Notes: generated by a model from the sequence alone, not told the origin. A stretch of 64,000 nucleotides of DNA from Halopenitus persicus (GCF_002355635.1 NZ_AP017558.1:186001-250000), one strand, 5' to 3'. Shown: positions 40,901 to 49,377, counted from the first letter of the stretch. Translations and numbers: made by a program.

Positions 40901-41067
40901 CGGTCTCGAAGGTCCGCCGCGAGCGCCGCGTGTTCGGCGACGTCCGGACGATCGTACGGAAGCGTGGTCGCCGAAGTCGCGGGATCGTACTCCGCGTGGT
41001 CGTCGGCCGCTATGTCGTCCGCGTGGTCGTCGGCCGCTATGTCGTCCGCGTGATCGTCGACCGCCAT
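37990..41067 (-). CDS. FAD-linked / 4Fe-4S / CCG-domain oxidoreductase (D-lactate dehydrogenase type)
   Basis: 1025 residues, a fusion of three parts: an FAD_binding_4 domain (LPRGTGSSLAGQAVGPGCVVLDM; IGGGIGNNSTGAHS), a GlcD-type C-terminal domain (HAGSGTLHIRPILNL; GAFSGEHGDGMAR), then a ferredoxin domain with two cysteine sets (CNGCATCRETDSGTMCPTYRA; CVGCKGCASDCPTGVD) and CCG modules (YHGHCHQKAT; DSGCCGMAGSFGYE). This is the plan of D-lactate or 2-hydroxyglutarate dehydrogenases that pass electrons to the quinone pool. The first 25 residues are a DDHADDIAA repeat. The substrate is not certain. Confidence 0.9.
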   Translation of the reverse strand: MAVDDHADDIAADDHADDIAADDHAEYDPATSATTLPYDRPDVAEHAALAADLRDRVAGEVRFDEYAQVLYASDGSIYQARPAGVVFPTDVADVQAAVRVAAAHDVPVLPRGTGSSLAGQAVGPGCVVLDMTRHLDDVVAIRPDDRRAVVQPGVVQDHLDDALAEHGLRFAPDPASSGRATIGGGIGNNSTGAHSVRYGITDAYVEELRAVLANGEMIHAREVVLDSPEYEAIVSGDGAEARIYETVRGLVEDSAAEIEERYPDLKRSVSGYNLQKVIHERADGERVINLSKLFVGAEGTLGVVVEAELSLVTVPAETALVCYCFDDLVDALRAVPQALEHDVSAVELMDEEVFRLAAESEGYAEYAAPIPEGTAAALLVEYDSELVDDFADAIAATTERFVANGDAFEAIEAYEESAQADLWRLRKAAIPLLMSLEGDPKPYPFIEDATVPPAELAGYVESFREILEAHDTTAAYFAHAGSGTLHIRPILNLKTGSGVETLHSITEDVTDLVLEHHGAFSGEHGDGMARTEFTPKMYGETLWTAFKELKTAFDPDWLFHPGNVVYRDGPDDPGPDSERGVGADNRENLRYGPRYRSIEPQTTLDFSAEGGFSHLVELCNGCATCRETDSGTMCPTYRASSEEVQSTRGRANLLRAAISGELPPEELHSDRFQGEVLDLCVGCKGCASDCPTGVDLAKLKAEVKHRHHEERGSSLRERLFRDIDRLSAVGSALAPLSNAATEVPGARRVLERTLGIAADRTLPTFRSETLTEWFAARGGPAVDADTATGAVVLVPDTYTNYSHPAPGRAAIAVLEAAGIRVEMPDGLAPSGRAAYSAGFLGTAGDRARANVDALADRVDDGANVLFIEPADAVMVQDEYRDLLEGPAVDRVADNSYSVMEFIDAYRIDEVLAFDAPDRRLTYHGHCHQKATNADHHAVGVLRRAGYAVDPIDSGCCGMAGSFGYEAEHHDLSMAIGRILRDQVTASDGETVVAPGASCRTQLSDLDVEEQPPHPIELVAEALEPV
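40984..41066. repeat. 27-bp tandem repeat in the N-terminal codons
   Basis: TCGTCGGCCGCTATGTCGTC with flanks repeats twice and a half, coding for DDHADDIAA repeats at the start of the FAD/FeS protein. Confidence 0.88.
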
Positions 41068-41153
41068 ACCCGAATACCGTCCGGGAACCGGTTAAATGTG
41101 TGAGTCGATACCGCGATCCATAGTGCCGGATGGCTATCACTGATATCGTGGAC

Positions 41154-41219
41154 GACCACTACCGGCATCGTGAGCGACCACTACCGGCATCGTGGACGGC
41201 CACTACCGGCATCGTGGAC
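41154..41219. repeat. three tandem 22-bp repeats
   Basis: Copies at 41154-41175, 41176-41197, 41198-41219, core CCACTACCGGCATCGTG, bounded by GATATCGTGGAC and GGACGATATC. In the divergent promoter gap of two metabolic genes. Confidence 0.93.
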
Positions 41220-41266
41220 GATATCACATCCGACCCGTCCGCGTCCGGGGTTCGATCTCACTTCCA

Positions 41267-41340
41267 TTTATATACCTTCTCACGGAGAGTCGTGCCTCAT
41301 TTATATATCCCGTCGAACGATCCTCGCCGCGTTTATATAT
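41267..41340 (+). promoter_or_regulatory. triple TATA element
   Basis: TTTATATA-type boxes start at 41267, 41300 and 41332, spaced 33 and 32 bp. The last is 22-30 nt before the ATG at 41362 and fits a leaderless start; the other two would give 30- and 60-nt leaders. Confidence 0.6.
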
Positions 41341-41361
41341 CGTACCGGAGTGACGTGCGAC

Positions 41362-42090
41362 ATGCGCCAGGCACGCCTGCTCACGCCGGACGGGCCGGTC
41401 GCGGGACGGTACGAGGACGGGACGATACACGCCGCCGACGGCGTCTACGAGGTGGGCGTCGACGGCCGACTCCTGCCGCCGTGTGAGCCCTCGGCACTCT
41501 ACTGCGTGGGGCGAAACTACGCGGAGACGCTCGACCAGATGGCCTACGAGCGGCCGGCGGAACCCGACTTCTTCATCAAGCCGCCGACGAGCCTGCTCGG
41601 CCACGGGCAGCCGATCCCGGCGCCCGACTGGACCGATGAGCTGACCTACGCCGGCGAGCTCGTCGCGGTCATCGACCGGCGGTGTCGCGCACTCGATCCG
41701 GCCGACGTCCCTGAGGTCGTCCGGGGCTACACGATCCTGAACGACGTCGACGCGCTCGACCAGGTCGGACGGACGGCTCGGAAGGCCTTCGACGGCTCGG
41801 CGCCGCTGGGCCCGTGGATCGAGACCGACCTCGCGGACCCGACCGACGTCGAGATGGAGACGATCGTCGCCGGCGAGCGACGCCAGTCGGCCAACACCGA
41901 GCTGATGCTGTTCGACCCGTTCGAGCTCGTCGCACACCTCTCCCAGCGGTTCACGCTGCGTCCCGGCGACTGCATCGCGTTCGGCAGCCCGGCGAATCCC
42001 GGCCTGATCGAACCCGGCGACACGGTCTCGATCACCTACGAGGGCGTCGGGACGCTCGAGAACGCCGTGGCCGAGGTCAGGTTTCCCTAG
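41362..42090 (+). CDS. fumarylacetoacetate hydrolase-family protein
   Basis: 242 residues. After an N-terminal beta part (MRQARLLTPDGPVAGRYEDG), the FAH core: ALYCVGRNYAETLDQM, PDFFIKPPTSLLGHGQPI, YAGELVAVIDRRCR, GYTILNDVDALD, FDGSAPLGPWI, ERRQSANTELMLFDPFELVAHLS and GDCIAFGSPAN. The metal-binding E-x-E region reads LTYAGELVAVI, with only the second Glu evident. Members act as acylpyruvate hydrolases or decarboxylases in aromatic breakdown or keto-acid repair. ATG 41362 is set by the TATA box and family start; the frame open from 41170 covers repeats. Confidence 0.87.
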   Translation: MRQARLLTPDGPVAGRYEDGTIHAADGVYEVGVDGRLLPPCEPSALYCVGRNYAETLDQMAYERPAEPDFFIKPPTSLLGHGQPIPAPDWTDELTYAGELVAVIDRRCRALDPADVPEVVRGYTILNDVDALDQVGRTARKAFDGSAPLGPWIETDLADPTDVEMETIVAGERRQSANTELMLFDPFELVAHLSQRFTLRPGDCIAFGSPANPGLIEPGDTVSITYEGVGTLENAVAEVRFP

Positions 42091-42136
42091 CGGATCGCGC
42101 CCGAGACGAGATGGCCCTCGCCGAGGCCGGCGGTCC

Positions 42137-43126
42137 CTAGACGACCCGGTTTTCCAGCTCAGCTCCGGAATCGAGCCGCTCGACGTTCTCCGCGAGGATC
42201 TCCGCACAGCGGTCGAAGTAGTTCGGCGTGTTGCCCGCGTTGTGCGCCGTGATCGTCACGTTGTCCAGGTCCCACAGGGGGTGGTCGTTCGGAAGCGGTT
42301 CCGGGTCGGTGACGTCGAGCGCGGCGGCACGGATCTCGTCGTGTCGGAGCGCCTCGAGCAGCGCGTCCGTCTCGACGACGCCGCCGCGCGCGATGTTCAC
42401 GAGGATCCCATGCGTCGGCATCGACGTCAACAGCTCCGCGTCGACGAGCCCCGCGGTCGTCTCGGTGAGCGGGCACGCAAGCACCACGTGGTCCGCCGCG
42501 GCGACGGCTGCGTGCACGTCATCGAAACCGTACACCTCGTCGGTCGGGCCGCCCTTCTCGGGCGTATACCGGACGCCGAGCGTCTCGACGCCGAAGGCGT
42601 CCAGCCGCTCCGCGATCCCGGTTCCGATCGCGCCGAGGCCGACGATCGCCACCGTCGATCCCTGGAGCTCGAGCACCGGATGCGTCTGCCAGGCCCCGCG
42701 CTGCTTGTTGTCCCACGCCCGCGGGAACTGCCTCGCGTGGGCGATCAGGCTCCCGATCACGTATTCGGAGATGTTCGGCACGTGAACGCCGGAGGCGTTC
42801 GTCACCGCGACGCCGTGGTCCTCGAACGCCTCGAGCTCGAGGTGGCCGGTGCCGGCGTAGACCCCGGCGAACAGCTCGAGGTTCCCCGCGGCCGCGAGCT
42901 GGTCGCGGTCCAGCTCGAAGCCGGTCGCGACGCGGGCGGTGCGGAGGAACTCGCGCTGTTCGTCGGGCGTCGCGGGGTGGACGATCTCCTTCCCGGGAAG
43001 CTTCTCCCGAAGGATCTCGGCGTAGTCCGCTCCGTCCTGTCCGTGGAGCTTCTGCCGCAGGACCAACACGTCCGGGCCGGAGGAATCGACATCTGGATCG
43101 GACGAATCAACGTCTGGGTCGGACAT
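42137..43126 (-). CDS. D-2-hydroxyacid dehydrogenase
   Basis: About 329 residues. NAD(P)-binding VAIVGLGAIGTGIAERLDAFGVETLG in the C-terminal-middle Rossmann part; signature blocks VNIARGGVVETDALLEAL and LDVTDPEPLPNDHPLWDLDNVTITAHNAG, with catalytic Arg in NIARGG, Glu in DPEPLP and His in ITAHNAG. It reduces a 2-oxo acid to its D-hydroxy acid or the reverse. The first 20 residues hold an SDPDVDS duplication. ATG 43126 chosen since the frame to 43153 adds a non-homologous MRSVAERGR. Confidence 0.9.
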   Translation of the reverse strand: MSDPDVDSSDPDVDSSGPDVLVLRQKLHGQDGADYAEILREKLPGKEIVHPATPDEQREFLRTARVATGFELDRDQLAAAGNLELFAGVYAGTGHLELEAFEDHGVAVTNASGVHVPNISEYVIGSLIAHARQFPRAWDNKQRGAWQTHPVLELQGSTVAIVGLGAIGTGIAERLDAFGVETLGVRYTPEKGGPTDEVYGFDDVHAAVAAADHVVLACPLTETTAGLVDAELLTSMPTHGILVNIARGGVVETDALLEALRHDEIRAAALDVTDPEPLPNDHPLWDLDNVTITAHNAGNTPNYFDRCAEILAENVERLDSGAELENRVV

Positions 43127-43178
43127 ACGCCCTCGTTCTGCCACCGACCGCATAACAGTTAGTGGTACGTCGAGCGCG

Positions 43179-45836
43179 TCACCGCTCGAACCGGTCGCGC
43201 TCCGCCGCCACGACGGCGCCGCCGTACCGATCCAGCAGCGTCCCGAGCGCGGCCCCGAGCGCGCGCAGACACTGTCGGGTCGACTCGTAGCCGAGTTCGT
43301 CGGCCACCTCCCCCCGCGGCTGACTCTGAAGCACCACGCGGATCAGCAGCCGAACCTCCCGGTCCGTGAGGTTGCCACCCGAGACGTCCCGGTCGAGCAG
43401 GGCGGCGAACGCGAGGTCGCGAGCCGCTCCCGGTACCACCTCGTACCCGCCGGGGCCGTCCGCGGCGGCGACCAGCGCGCGCCAGTCCCGATCGGTGAGG
43501 GACAACCACTCACCGCCGTCGACCGGACACGCCGCGATCGTCGCGGCGGCGACGTCGGGATCGAGATCGCGAAGGGCGTCCGAGAGCCCGTCCCGGAGCC
43601 GGTCCCGAAGCGCGGCGGCGTGCCGGTCCCGCAGCCGCTCGCCCGCCGCGCTTGTCGGACGGATCATCACCGCCGAGCGCTCGCCGGAGGCGTCGTTGCG
43701 CGTCGTCGAGACGTGGACCGTTCCGTAGCCTGCGCGCTGCCAGAAGCGAACCAGATCCGGCGTCGCGCCGTAGCTGACGCTGAAATAGTCGACCGCGGAG
43801 TCGCCAGCTCCGTTCCCCGTGAACTCGTCGTGGATTCGGCCCAGAAGGTGACTCCCGAGTCCACGCCGCCGGAGGGCCGGATGGGTCGCGATCCGCATCG
43901 TCCGGATCCCGACCGGCTGGCCGGCGTCCTCGTCACGCAACTGGCTCGTGAGCACGTCTGGGACCATGTTCCCCCGGACGCGCTCGCCCTCGTACATCGC
44001 CGCCCGGCGGTCGGCGGACAGTCCGCCCTCCCGAGCAAGCAGCGCCACGGCGATCACGTGGCCTCGCGCCGTCAGCGCGCGCACCGAGAGGTTCGGCGCG
44101 TCGAGCAGCCGGGCCAGGTCGTTCGGTTCGGTCCGGTAGTGTGCGAACACGAGGAGGCCGAACGTCTCCGCGAGCAGCCGTTCGTCGGCGAGCAGGTCGT
44201 CCGTGGTCAGCCGCCGATAGGTGACCGCCGGGTTCGCTACGGAGTCGTCGTTCGCGGGCACGCCGTCCGCACGGACGTCCGCAACTGCCTCCGCGACCAC
44301 CGGGGCGGCGTCGAGCAACAGCGCGCGGAACGCCCAGCGCTCGATGGGGTCGTGGCGTGCGTACCGGATCGGCTGGTCGAGCCGGATCTCCCGGAGTTCC
44401 CGCCCGGTCTCGCCCGCGTCGGCCCGAAGCCGATCCAGAAAGCGTACCGAAAACCCGCGGCCTGCCCCCTCATAGCCGTGGATCGTGGTGCAGAAGGCGA
44501 CCGACTCGGCCGCAAGCAGCGCCTCCAGCGTGGCGACCGGCAGCGCCGCCGCCTCGTCGACGATGAGAACGTCCGCCTCATCACTGCCGGCACGTTCCGC
44601 AGCGGCGGGCGGGCGAACGTAGTCGACCGATCCGCCGGTTCCGGTCTCGATCCGACGGCCGTCCTCGTCGGCGGCGTCGACGGTGCCGACGGTTCGGATC
44701 GCGTTCCGCGCCGAGAGCACCTCACGAACCCGGTCGAACAGCGGCCCGACGGCGTCGATGGACGGCGCGGTGACGCGAACGTCCGTCCCCTCCAGGGCGA
44801 ACGCCGCCGCGGCGAGCCCGGCAGCGCTCGACTTCCCGCGCCCCCGGTCGGACTCGACCACGACCGACGCGGACCCCGGTCCGCGAAGGGATTCGAACGC
44901 GCGGACCGCCCGAACCTGGTCCCGCGTCCGGCAGGCCGCGTAGACGGCGTCCGGGAACGCGGATCCCGCGGGGGCAGCGAACGTTCGATCCTCGGATCGA
45001 TCCCGTGACCGTTCAGACCGGTCCGTGGTCCGTTCCGAAGGGTCGACGAGGCCAGGATCGCGAACGACGGCGGCACTGCCGTGATCAGAAGCGTCCTCGC
45101 CCCGACCGTCCTCCGCGGACGGCGCGTCCGCCACGTCGACGACCGCGATCCCCTCGTGGTCCCGGATCGTCGAGACGAGGCGCTCGCGGAACCGGCCGGT
45201 GACGTCGTCGATCCCGAACGGCGGAACCGCGAGCCCCTCGTCGAACCCGTCGCGGATAGCGGGCCAGTCCGCGAGCGGCGGCGTCACGAGCACGAGGAGT
45301 CCGCCGCCGTCGACCGCACCGACGACCTGCCCGAGCGCGTTCGGCCGGAACCGTTCGTGACAGTCGAGCATCACGACGTCGCGGGTGGTCCCGAGCAGGT
45401 CGGCGGCGTGGACGGGCGCGACGCGGTCGAACCGAAACCCCTCGCGAGTCGAGACGATGGACACGTCGAGGCCGGCGTCCTCCGTCGCAGCAGCCCGCGT
45501 CTCGTTCCCCTCCAGGTCGGGATGGTCCTCGAGAGTCATCCGGTTCTCAACGTCCACTCGATCCTCGACCTCCATCCGATCCCCGACGTCCACTCGATCC
45601 TCGACCTCCATCCGATCCCCGACGTCCACTCGATCCTCGACCTCCATCCGATCCCCGACGTCCACCCGATCCTCGAGCGCCTCGATGGCGGTGTAGGCGG
45701 CGTCGATCCCGGCGTCGCGGTCGCCCGCCAGCACGAGTCCGCGGCGCTCGTTGGTCCGGACCGCCTCCGTGCGGAGTCGGCGCGCGAGCTCGGCGACGTC
45801 CGTGATCTCCGGCTCCGCGGCCGCGTCGCTGGTCAT
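43179..45836 (-). CDS. tmcA: tRNA(Met) cytidine acetyltransferase TmcA
   Basis: 885 residues; acetylates cytidine in tRNA (ac4C, wobble C34 in bacterial elongator tRNA-Met; archaeal homologues modify many sites). Order: N-terminal DUF1726-like domain, helicase part with Walker A VVESDRGRGKSSAAGLA and DEAA in VLIVDEAAALPVATLEALL, then a GNAT domain (GIRTMRIATHPALRRRGLGSHLLGRIHDEF; VDYFSVSYGATPDLVRFWQRAGY) and a tail domain. Unusual: near residue 60 three 12-residue EDRVDVGDRMEV repeats are inserted into the N-terminal domain. The last bases are 25 nt from the hydroxyacid dehydrogenase promoter. Confidence 0.93.
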   Translation of the reverse strand: MTSDAAAEPEITDVAELARRLRTEAVRTNERRGLVLAGDRDAGIDAAYTAIEALEDRVDVGDRMEVEDRVDVGDRMEVEDRVDVGDRMEVEDRVDVENRMTLEDHPDLEGNETRAAATEDAGLDVSIVSTREGFRFDRVAPVHAADLLGTTRDVVMLDCHERFRPNALGQVVGAVDGGGLLVLVTPPLADWPAIRDGFDEGLAVPPFGIDDVTGRFRERLVSTIRDHEGIAVVDVADAPSAEDGRGEDASDHGSAAVVRDPGLVDPSERTTDRSERSRDRSEDRTFAAPAGSAFPDAVYAACRTRDQVRAVRAFESLRGPGSASVVVESDRGRGKSSAAGLAAAAFALEGTDVRVTAPSIDAVGPLFDRVREVLSARNAIRTVGTVDAADEDGRRIETGTGGSVDYVRPPAAAERAGSDEADVLIVDEAAALPVATLEALLAAESVAFCTTIHGYEGAGRGFSVRFLDRLRADAGETGRELREIRLDQPIRYARHDPIERWAFRALLLDAAPVVAEAVADVRADGVPANDDSVANPAVTYRRLTTDDLLADERLLAETFGLLVFAHYRTEPNDLARLLDAPNLSVRALTARGHVIAVALLAREGGLSADRRAAMYEGERVRGNMVPDVLTSQLRDEDAGQPVGIRTMRIATHPALRRRGLGSHLLGRIHDEFTGNGAGDSAVDYFSVSYGATPDLVRFWQRAGYGTVHVSTTRNDASGERSAVMIRPTSAAGERLRDRHAAALRDRLRDGLSDALRDLDPDVAAATIAACPVDGGEWLSLTDRDWRALVAAADGPGGYEVVPGAARDLAFAALLDRDVSGGNLTDREVRLLIRVVLQSQPRGEVADELGYESTRQCLRALGAALGTLLDRYGGAVVAAERDRFER
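45550..45676. repeat. 36-bp tandem repeat inside tmcA
   Basis: Copies start at 45550, 45586 and 45622, with a partial fourth. Frame-preserving; codes for the EDRVDVGDRMEV repeats. Confidence 0.95.
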
Positions 45837-45946
45837 CGCGTCGGGATTCGTCGGGCGGCCGTATGTGGCTTTCGAGCCGGCTGATCGCGGCGGTCGGTGG
45901 CCGCACAGTCGGGAGGCTTAACGCGACGGAGCCCGTTCCCTCGGAT

Positions 45947-46393
45947 ATGTCGACCGTCACGCTCGTCGGAACGCGGCTCGCCGACGTCGGCCGGGAGTTC
46001 GTCTACCGCGGCGAGTCCGACGACTGCGAGGGCTGTCCCTACCGGGACCAGTGTCTCAACCTCTCGACGGGAACCCGCTACCGGATCACCGACGTTCGGG
46101 AGAACGCCCAGACGCTCGAGTGTGCGGTCCACGACTCCGGGGTGCGCGCGGTGGAGGTCGAACCCGCATCGGTCCCGGCGAACGTCCCCTCCAGACAGGC
46201 CTACGCCGGCAGCCGCGCCTCGCTGGCCGGGGACTGTCCGCACACCGACTGTCCCAGCCACCAGTACTGCGTCCCCGAGGGAGCCGACTTCGACGAGGAG
46301 CGAACGATCCAGCAGGTGCTGGGTGAGCCGCCGCACGATTACTGTATGCTCGACCGCGACCTCACGCTCGTCGAGTTCGCGCCCGAGGAGTGA
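45947..46393 (+). CDS. UPF0179 family protein
   Basis: 148 residues matching archaeal UPF0179: STVTLVGTRLADVGREFVYRG at the start, then cysteine sets CEGCPYRDQCLNL and CPHTDCPSHQYC, and a late DYCMLDRDLTLVEF. Nine or so cysteines in pairs suggest bound zinc or an FeS cluster. The function of the family is not known to me. Overlaps by a few nt with the GTG option of the next gene and probably forms a two-gene unit. Confidence 0.85.
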   Translation: MSTVTLVGTRLADVGREFVYRGESDDCEGCPYRDQCLNLSTGTRYRITDVRENAQTLECAVHDSGVRAVEVEPASVPANVPSRQAYAGSRASLAGDCPHTDCPSHQYCVPEGADFDEERTIQQVLGEPPHDYCMLDRDLTLVEFAPEE

Positions 46394-46395
46394 GG

Positions 46396-46653
46396 ATGAC
46401 CGACGGAGCGGACGCAGCGACGGGGACGGACACGTGGGTGACGCCGAGCCGCTTCGTTTGGCTCGCGCTGCTCGCCGTCGGGCTGATCGTCGCCTCCTTC
46501 GTGGTCCGCGGCCTGAGTCGGCTCGTCGTGGGCTACGGGACCGCGATGGCCCTCTCGGCACCGTTTCTCGCCGCCGGCGGGCTGCTCGTGGTCGGGCTCA
46601 CGCTCCGCGGGCTGCTCGACCTGCTCGGGATTATGCCGATCGACGACGCGTGA
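46396..46653 (+). CDS. small two-helix membrane protein
   Basis: 85 residues with two membrane helices (FVWLALLAVGLIVASFVV; GTAMALSAPFLAAGGLLVVGLTL) and short acidic ends. It starts 2 nt after the UPF0179 stop; the GTG at 46390 would overlap. Haloarchaeal hypothetical family, function unknown. Confidence 0.7.
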   Translation: MTDGADAATGTDTWVTPSRFVWLALLAVGLIVASFVVRGLSRLVVGYGTAMALSAPFLAAGGLLVVGLTLRGLLDLLGIMPIDDA

Positions 46654-46683
46654 CCCAGCTGGACGCGCCGAACTGCCGACCCC

Positions 46684-47736
46684 TCAGTCCGCCGACGGCG
46701 TCGCCAGGTACTTCTCGTTGAGCTCGTACTCGCCGTCCTCGCCCTCGACCAGGTACTCGCCGTAGTAGGGGACCCGGTTCGCGACGACCGCCTCGAACGT
46801 CTCGGCGATCTCCTCGCGGGTCATCTCCCCCATCGACCGGAGGTCGTCGTTCCGGTTGAGACAGCCCTTGAGGTAGCCCTCGTGGGTGACGCGGACGCGG
46901 CCGCAGTTGGCACAGAACGTCTCGTTCTCGACGGGGTCGACGATCTCGACCATTCCGGTGCCGCCGGCGTCCGGATGGTCCGGATCCACCGCACCATCGT
47001 CGAGGTCGACGTCGGGCGCGGTCCCGTCGTCGCTGATGTAGTAGCGCTTGCGGTCGTGCATCTCGCGGTGCTCGACGCGGTCGGCGATGTCGGCGAGCCA
47101 GTCGTGGACGCGGTCGATGTCGATGTTCCACTCCGGCTTGCCGGTCAGCTCGGGCATGTACTCGATGAGCTGGAGCTGGAGCCCGTCGTTCCTCGCGACG
47201 TGGTCGACCATCCCCTCGACGTAGCCGGCGGTGTGCTCGAAGACGACCATGTTGAGCTTCACCGGGGCGAGTCCGGCGTCGAGGGCGGCCTCGACGCCCT
47301 CGATCACACGCTCGTAGGCGCCCGATTCGGTGATCTCCGCGAACGCCTCCTGGTCGAGCGCGTCCTGGGAGACGTTGACCCGGTCGAGGCCGGCCGCCTT
47401 CAGGTCCTCGGCGCGGCCCGGGAGGAACGTTCCGTTCGTCGTCATCGAGACCTCCATCGAGTCGGGGGTCCGGCGGATGATCTCCTCGAGGTCCTCCCGG
47501 AGCATCGGCTCGCCGCCGGTGAACTTCACCGAGTCGACGCCGTATCCCTCGACGACCTCCAGAAACCGGACGATGTCGTCGGCGGCCATTTCGTTCTCGC
47601 TCGGCTCCATCGGTCCGCGCGTGTCGCCGAGCCCCTCGTTGTGACAGTAGACGCAGTCGAAGTTACACCGGTCCGTGAGCGAGATCCGGACGCCGGTGAC
47701 CTCCCGTCCGAAATCGTCCGAGAGCGGTTCGGGCAT
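46684..47736 (-). CDS. moaA: GTP 3',8-cyclase (molybdenum cofactor step 1)
   Basis: 350 residues. Radical SAM cluster motif CNFDCVYC near the N terminus, SAM block [23 protein letters not shown], and the second MoaA cluster [19 protein letters not shown] (C-x2-C-x13-C) near the C terminus. It turns GTP into 3',8-cyclo-GTP for molybdopterin. The C-terminal GG tail of bacterial MoaA is replaced by [11 protein letters not shown] haloarchaeal Asp-rich insert lies before the second cluster. ATG 47736 is used because the upstream frame to 47787 lacks homology. It can serve the molybdoenzyme at 6.6 kb. Confidence 0.92.
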   Translation of the reverse strand: MPEPLSDDFGREVTGVRISLTDRCNFDCVYCHNEGLGDTRGPMEPSENEMAADDIVRFLEVVEGYGVDSVKFTGGEPMLREDLEEIIRRTPDSMEVSMTTNGTFLPGRAEDLKAAGLDRVNVSQDALDQEAFAEITESGAYERVIEGVEAALDAGLAPVKLNMVVFEHTAGYVEGMVDHVARNDGLQLQLIEYMPELTGKPEWNIDIDRVHDWLADIADRVEHREMHDRKRYYISDDGTAPDVDLDDGAVDPDHPDAGGTGMVEIVDPVENETFCANCGRVRVTHEGYLKGCLNRNDDLRSMGEMTREEIAETFEAVVANRVPYYGEYLVEGEDGEYELNEKYLATPSAD

Positions 47737-47835
47737 ACGTGAACGATGCCGCCATACGTGCTTAAACATCCGGGTCACACCGGGCATCTCGTAACCATCT
47801 GCGGTTACTCATCGTCGACACGATGCCGGTCGACG

Positions 47836-47880
47836 TTTCGATCAGATGACGATCAGGTGGCGACGATCAGATGACGATCC
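47836..47880. repeat. direct repeat near the 3-prime end of the MBL gene
   Basis: CGATCAGATGACGATC occurs twice 25 bp apart, just beyond the stop of the minus-strand gene. Confidence 0.75.
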
Positions 47881-47899
47881 CCGTGGACGAGGACCGCCC

Positions 47900-48715
47900 T
47901 CAGCCGGACTCGGACTCCCCGTCCACGGGAATCGAGAGTCGGAGTCCGTCGCGGGCGGTCTCGACCGTCCCCGTGAACCCGGCCGCGGCGACGGCGTCGA
48001 CCATCTCGTCCTCGCGTCCGCGGGTGTGTGGGTAGAGATGCGTGAGATAGAGGCGACCGACGTCGGCGTCCGCGAGGGACCTCCCGAGCGCGGTCGGCGT
48101 GGGATGGTTCGAGACGTCGACGTCGTCCGGGAACGAGCAGTCGTGGAGGAGCACCGACGCGCCGTCGACGAACCGCGCGATCCCGTCGAACGCCTCGGTG
48201 TCGCCGGAGAACGCCACGGGCCCGTCCCGGGGCGCGAGTTCGGCCCCGGTGGGCGCGAATCGGTAGGCGTGGCCCGGCAGGGAGTGACGCGTGTCGGCGG
48301 CAGCCACGTCGAAGCCGCCCGCCGAGAAGTCGTCGCCGGGCGTCACCTCCCGCACCGCCAGATCGACGCGCCCGTCGAGGTATTCGTGGACGTCGAGGAG
48401 CCCGTCGAGCAGCGACTTCGTCCCCGGCGGGCCGAGGACCTCGAGATGCTCCTGGCCGGCGAGCCACCGCGCCTTTAAAAGCGCCAGCAGATCCGAGACG
48501 TGGTCGAGGTGGTGGTGCGTGAGCAGCACCGTTCCGACGCCCTCGTAGCCGACGTCGGTGCCGGCGAGCCGCCCGAGGACGCCGGATCCGCAGTCGACCA
48601 ACAGCGCCCGGTCGTCGGTCTCGAGCAGCAGTCCGGTCTGGGCTCGGTCGGGAACGGCCATCGCGCTCCCCGAGCCGAGCACCGTCAGCCGCATCGTTTC
48701 CGGGGAATCGGTCAT
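47900..48715 (-). CDS. MBL-fold metallo-hydrolase (RNase Z-like)
   Basis: About 271 residues. LTVLGSGSAMAVPDRAQTGLLLE start, metal motif LLTHHHLDHVSDLLAL (HxHxDH type as HHHLDH), AFSGDTEAF (Asp), LLHDCSF and YLTHLYPH at the end, as in RNase Z-like and phosphodiesterase-like MBL proteins. No long RNase Z flexible arm is evident, so a small-molecule hydrolase is as likely as tRNA 3-prime processing. ATG 48715 is placed where homology starts. Confidence 0.85.
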   Translation of the reverse strand: MTDSPETMRLTVLGSGSAMAVPDRAQTGLLLETDDRALLVDCGSGVLGRLAGTDVGYEGVGTVLLTHHHLDHVSDLLALLKARWLAGQEHLEVLGPPGTKSLLDGLLDVHEYLDGRVDLAVREVTPGDDFSAGGFDVAAADTRHSLPGHAYRFAPTGAELAPRDGPVAFSGDTEAFDGIARFVDGASVLLHDCSFPDDVDVSNHPTPTALGRSLADADVGRLYLTHLYPHTRGREDEMVDAVAAAGFTGTVETARDGLRLSIPVDGESESG

Positions 48716-48775
48716 ACGATCACCAGGGAACGCCTGCGGTAAGAAAGGTTTCAAAGCCCTTTTGACTAATTACTC

Positions 48776-48788
48776 AGTAAGTTGTTCT
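48776..48788. promoter_or_regulatory. small palindrome before the TetR-family gene
   Basis: TTACTCAGTAA within ACTAATTACTCAGTAAGTT, about 15-25 nt before the start codon; a likely operator for its own product. Confidence 0.45.
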
Positions 48789-48798
48789 ACCACCCGCC

Positions 48799-49377
48799 AT
48801 GGATGACGACCCGGCGACCGAGATCCTCGAGGCCACCCATCGTGCCCTGTGCCGGCACGGGTACGCGGATCTCACGATCAAGGACATCGCCGCCGAGGCC
48901 GACCGGAGCACGGCGTCCGTCCACTACTACTTCGACGACAAGGGGACCCTCTTCGTCGAGTTTCTGGAGTACCTCTATGACCGATACACCACCCAGCTCG
49001 CGACCATCGACGGGGATACCGCACGCGACCGACTCATCGCGCTGTTGGAGACGATCCTCGCCGACGACGACACCGGGACCGGACTGGAGTTCCGGACGGC
49101 GATGCTCGAGGTGATGGCACAGGCGCCGTACGACGACGCCATCCGCGCGCGGCTCGCCGCCTTCGACGACGTTCTCTTCGACCGGATCCGGGCGATCATC
49201 GAGGACGGCATCGACCGCGGCGAGTTCGACGCGAGCGTCGAACCGAGCGTCGCCACCGAGTTCCTCGTGACCGCCGTCTCGGGCGCGTACACCCGGCAAG
49301 TTGCGATGAACCGCTCCGCCGAACGACTCCGCGAAACGCTGACTGGATACGTCGAGACGCGGCTGCTTGCGGACTGA
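48799..49377 (+). CDS. TetR/AcrR-family regulator
   Basis: 192 residues. The HTH (TEILEATHRALCRHGYADLTIKDIAAEADRSTASVHYYFDDKGTLFVEFLEYLYD) is a textbook TetR DNA-binding domain with Y-Y-F-D-D-K; the rest is the helical ligand domain (LIALLETILADDD ... VATEFLVTAVSGAYTRQVAM). The regulated genes are unknown; autoregulation or control of the divergent MBL gene is plausible. A small palindrome lies just before the ATG. Confidence 0.88.
   Translation: MDDDPATEILEATHRALCRHGYADLTIKDIAAEADRSTASVHYYFDDKGTLFVEFLEYLYDRYTTQLATIDGDTARDRLIALLETILADDDTGTGLEFRTAMLEVMAQAPYDDAIRARLAAFDDVLFDRIRAIIEDGIDRGEFDASVEPSVATEFLVTAVSGAYTRQVAMNRSAERLRETLTGYVETRLLAD

Noticed and set aside
37921-41103. Plus-strand frame of 1060 codons opposite the FAD/FeS gene
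   Set aside because: The minus strand carries complete FAD, FeS and CCG motifs; the plus product has none.
43620-45008. Long plus-strand frame opposite tmcA
   Set aside because: TmcA motifs (Walker A, DEAA, GNAT) are on the minus strand; the plus frame is a compositional shadow.
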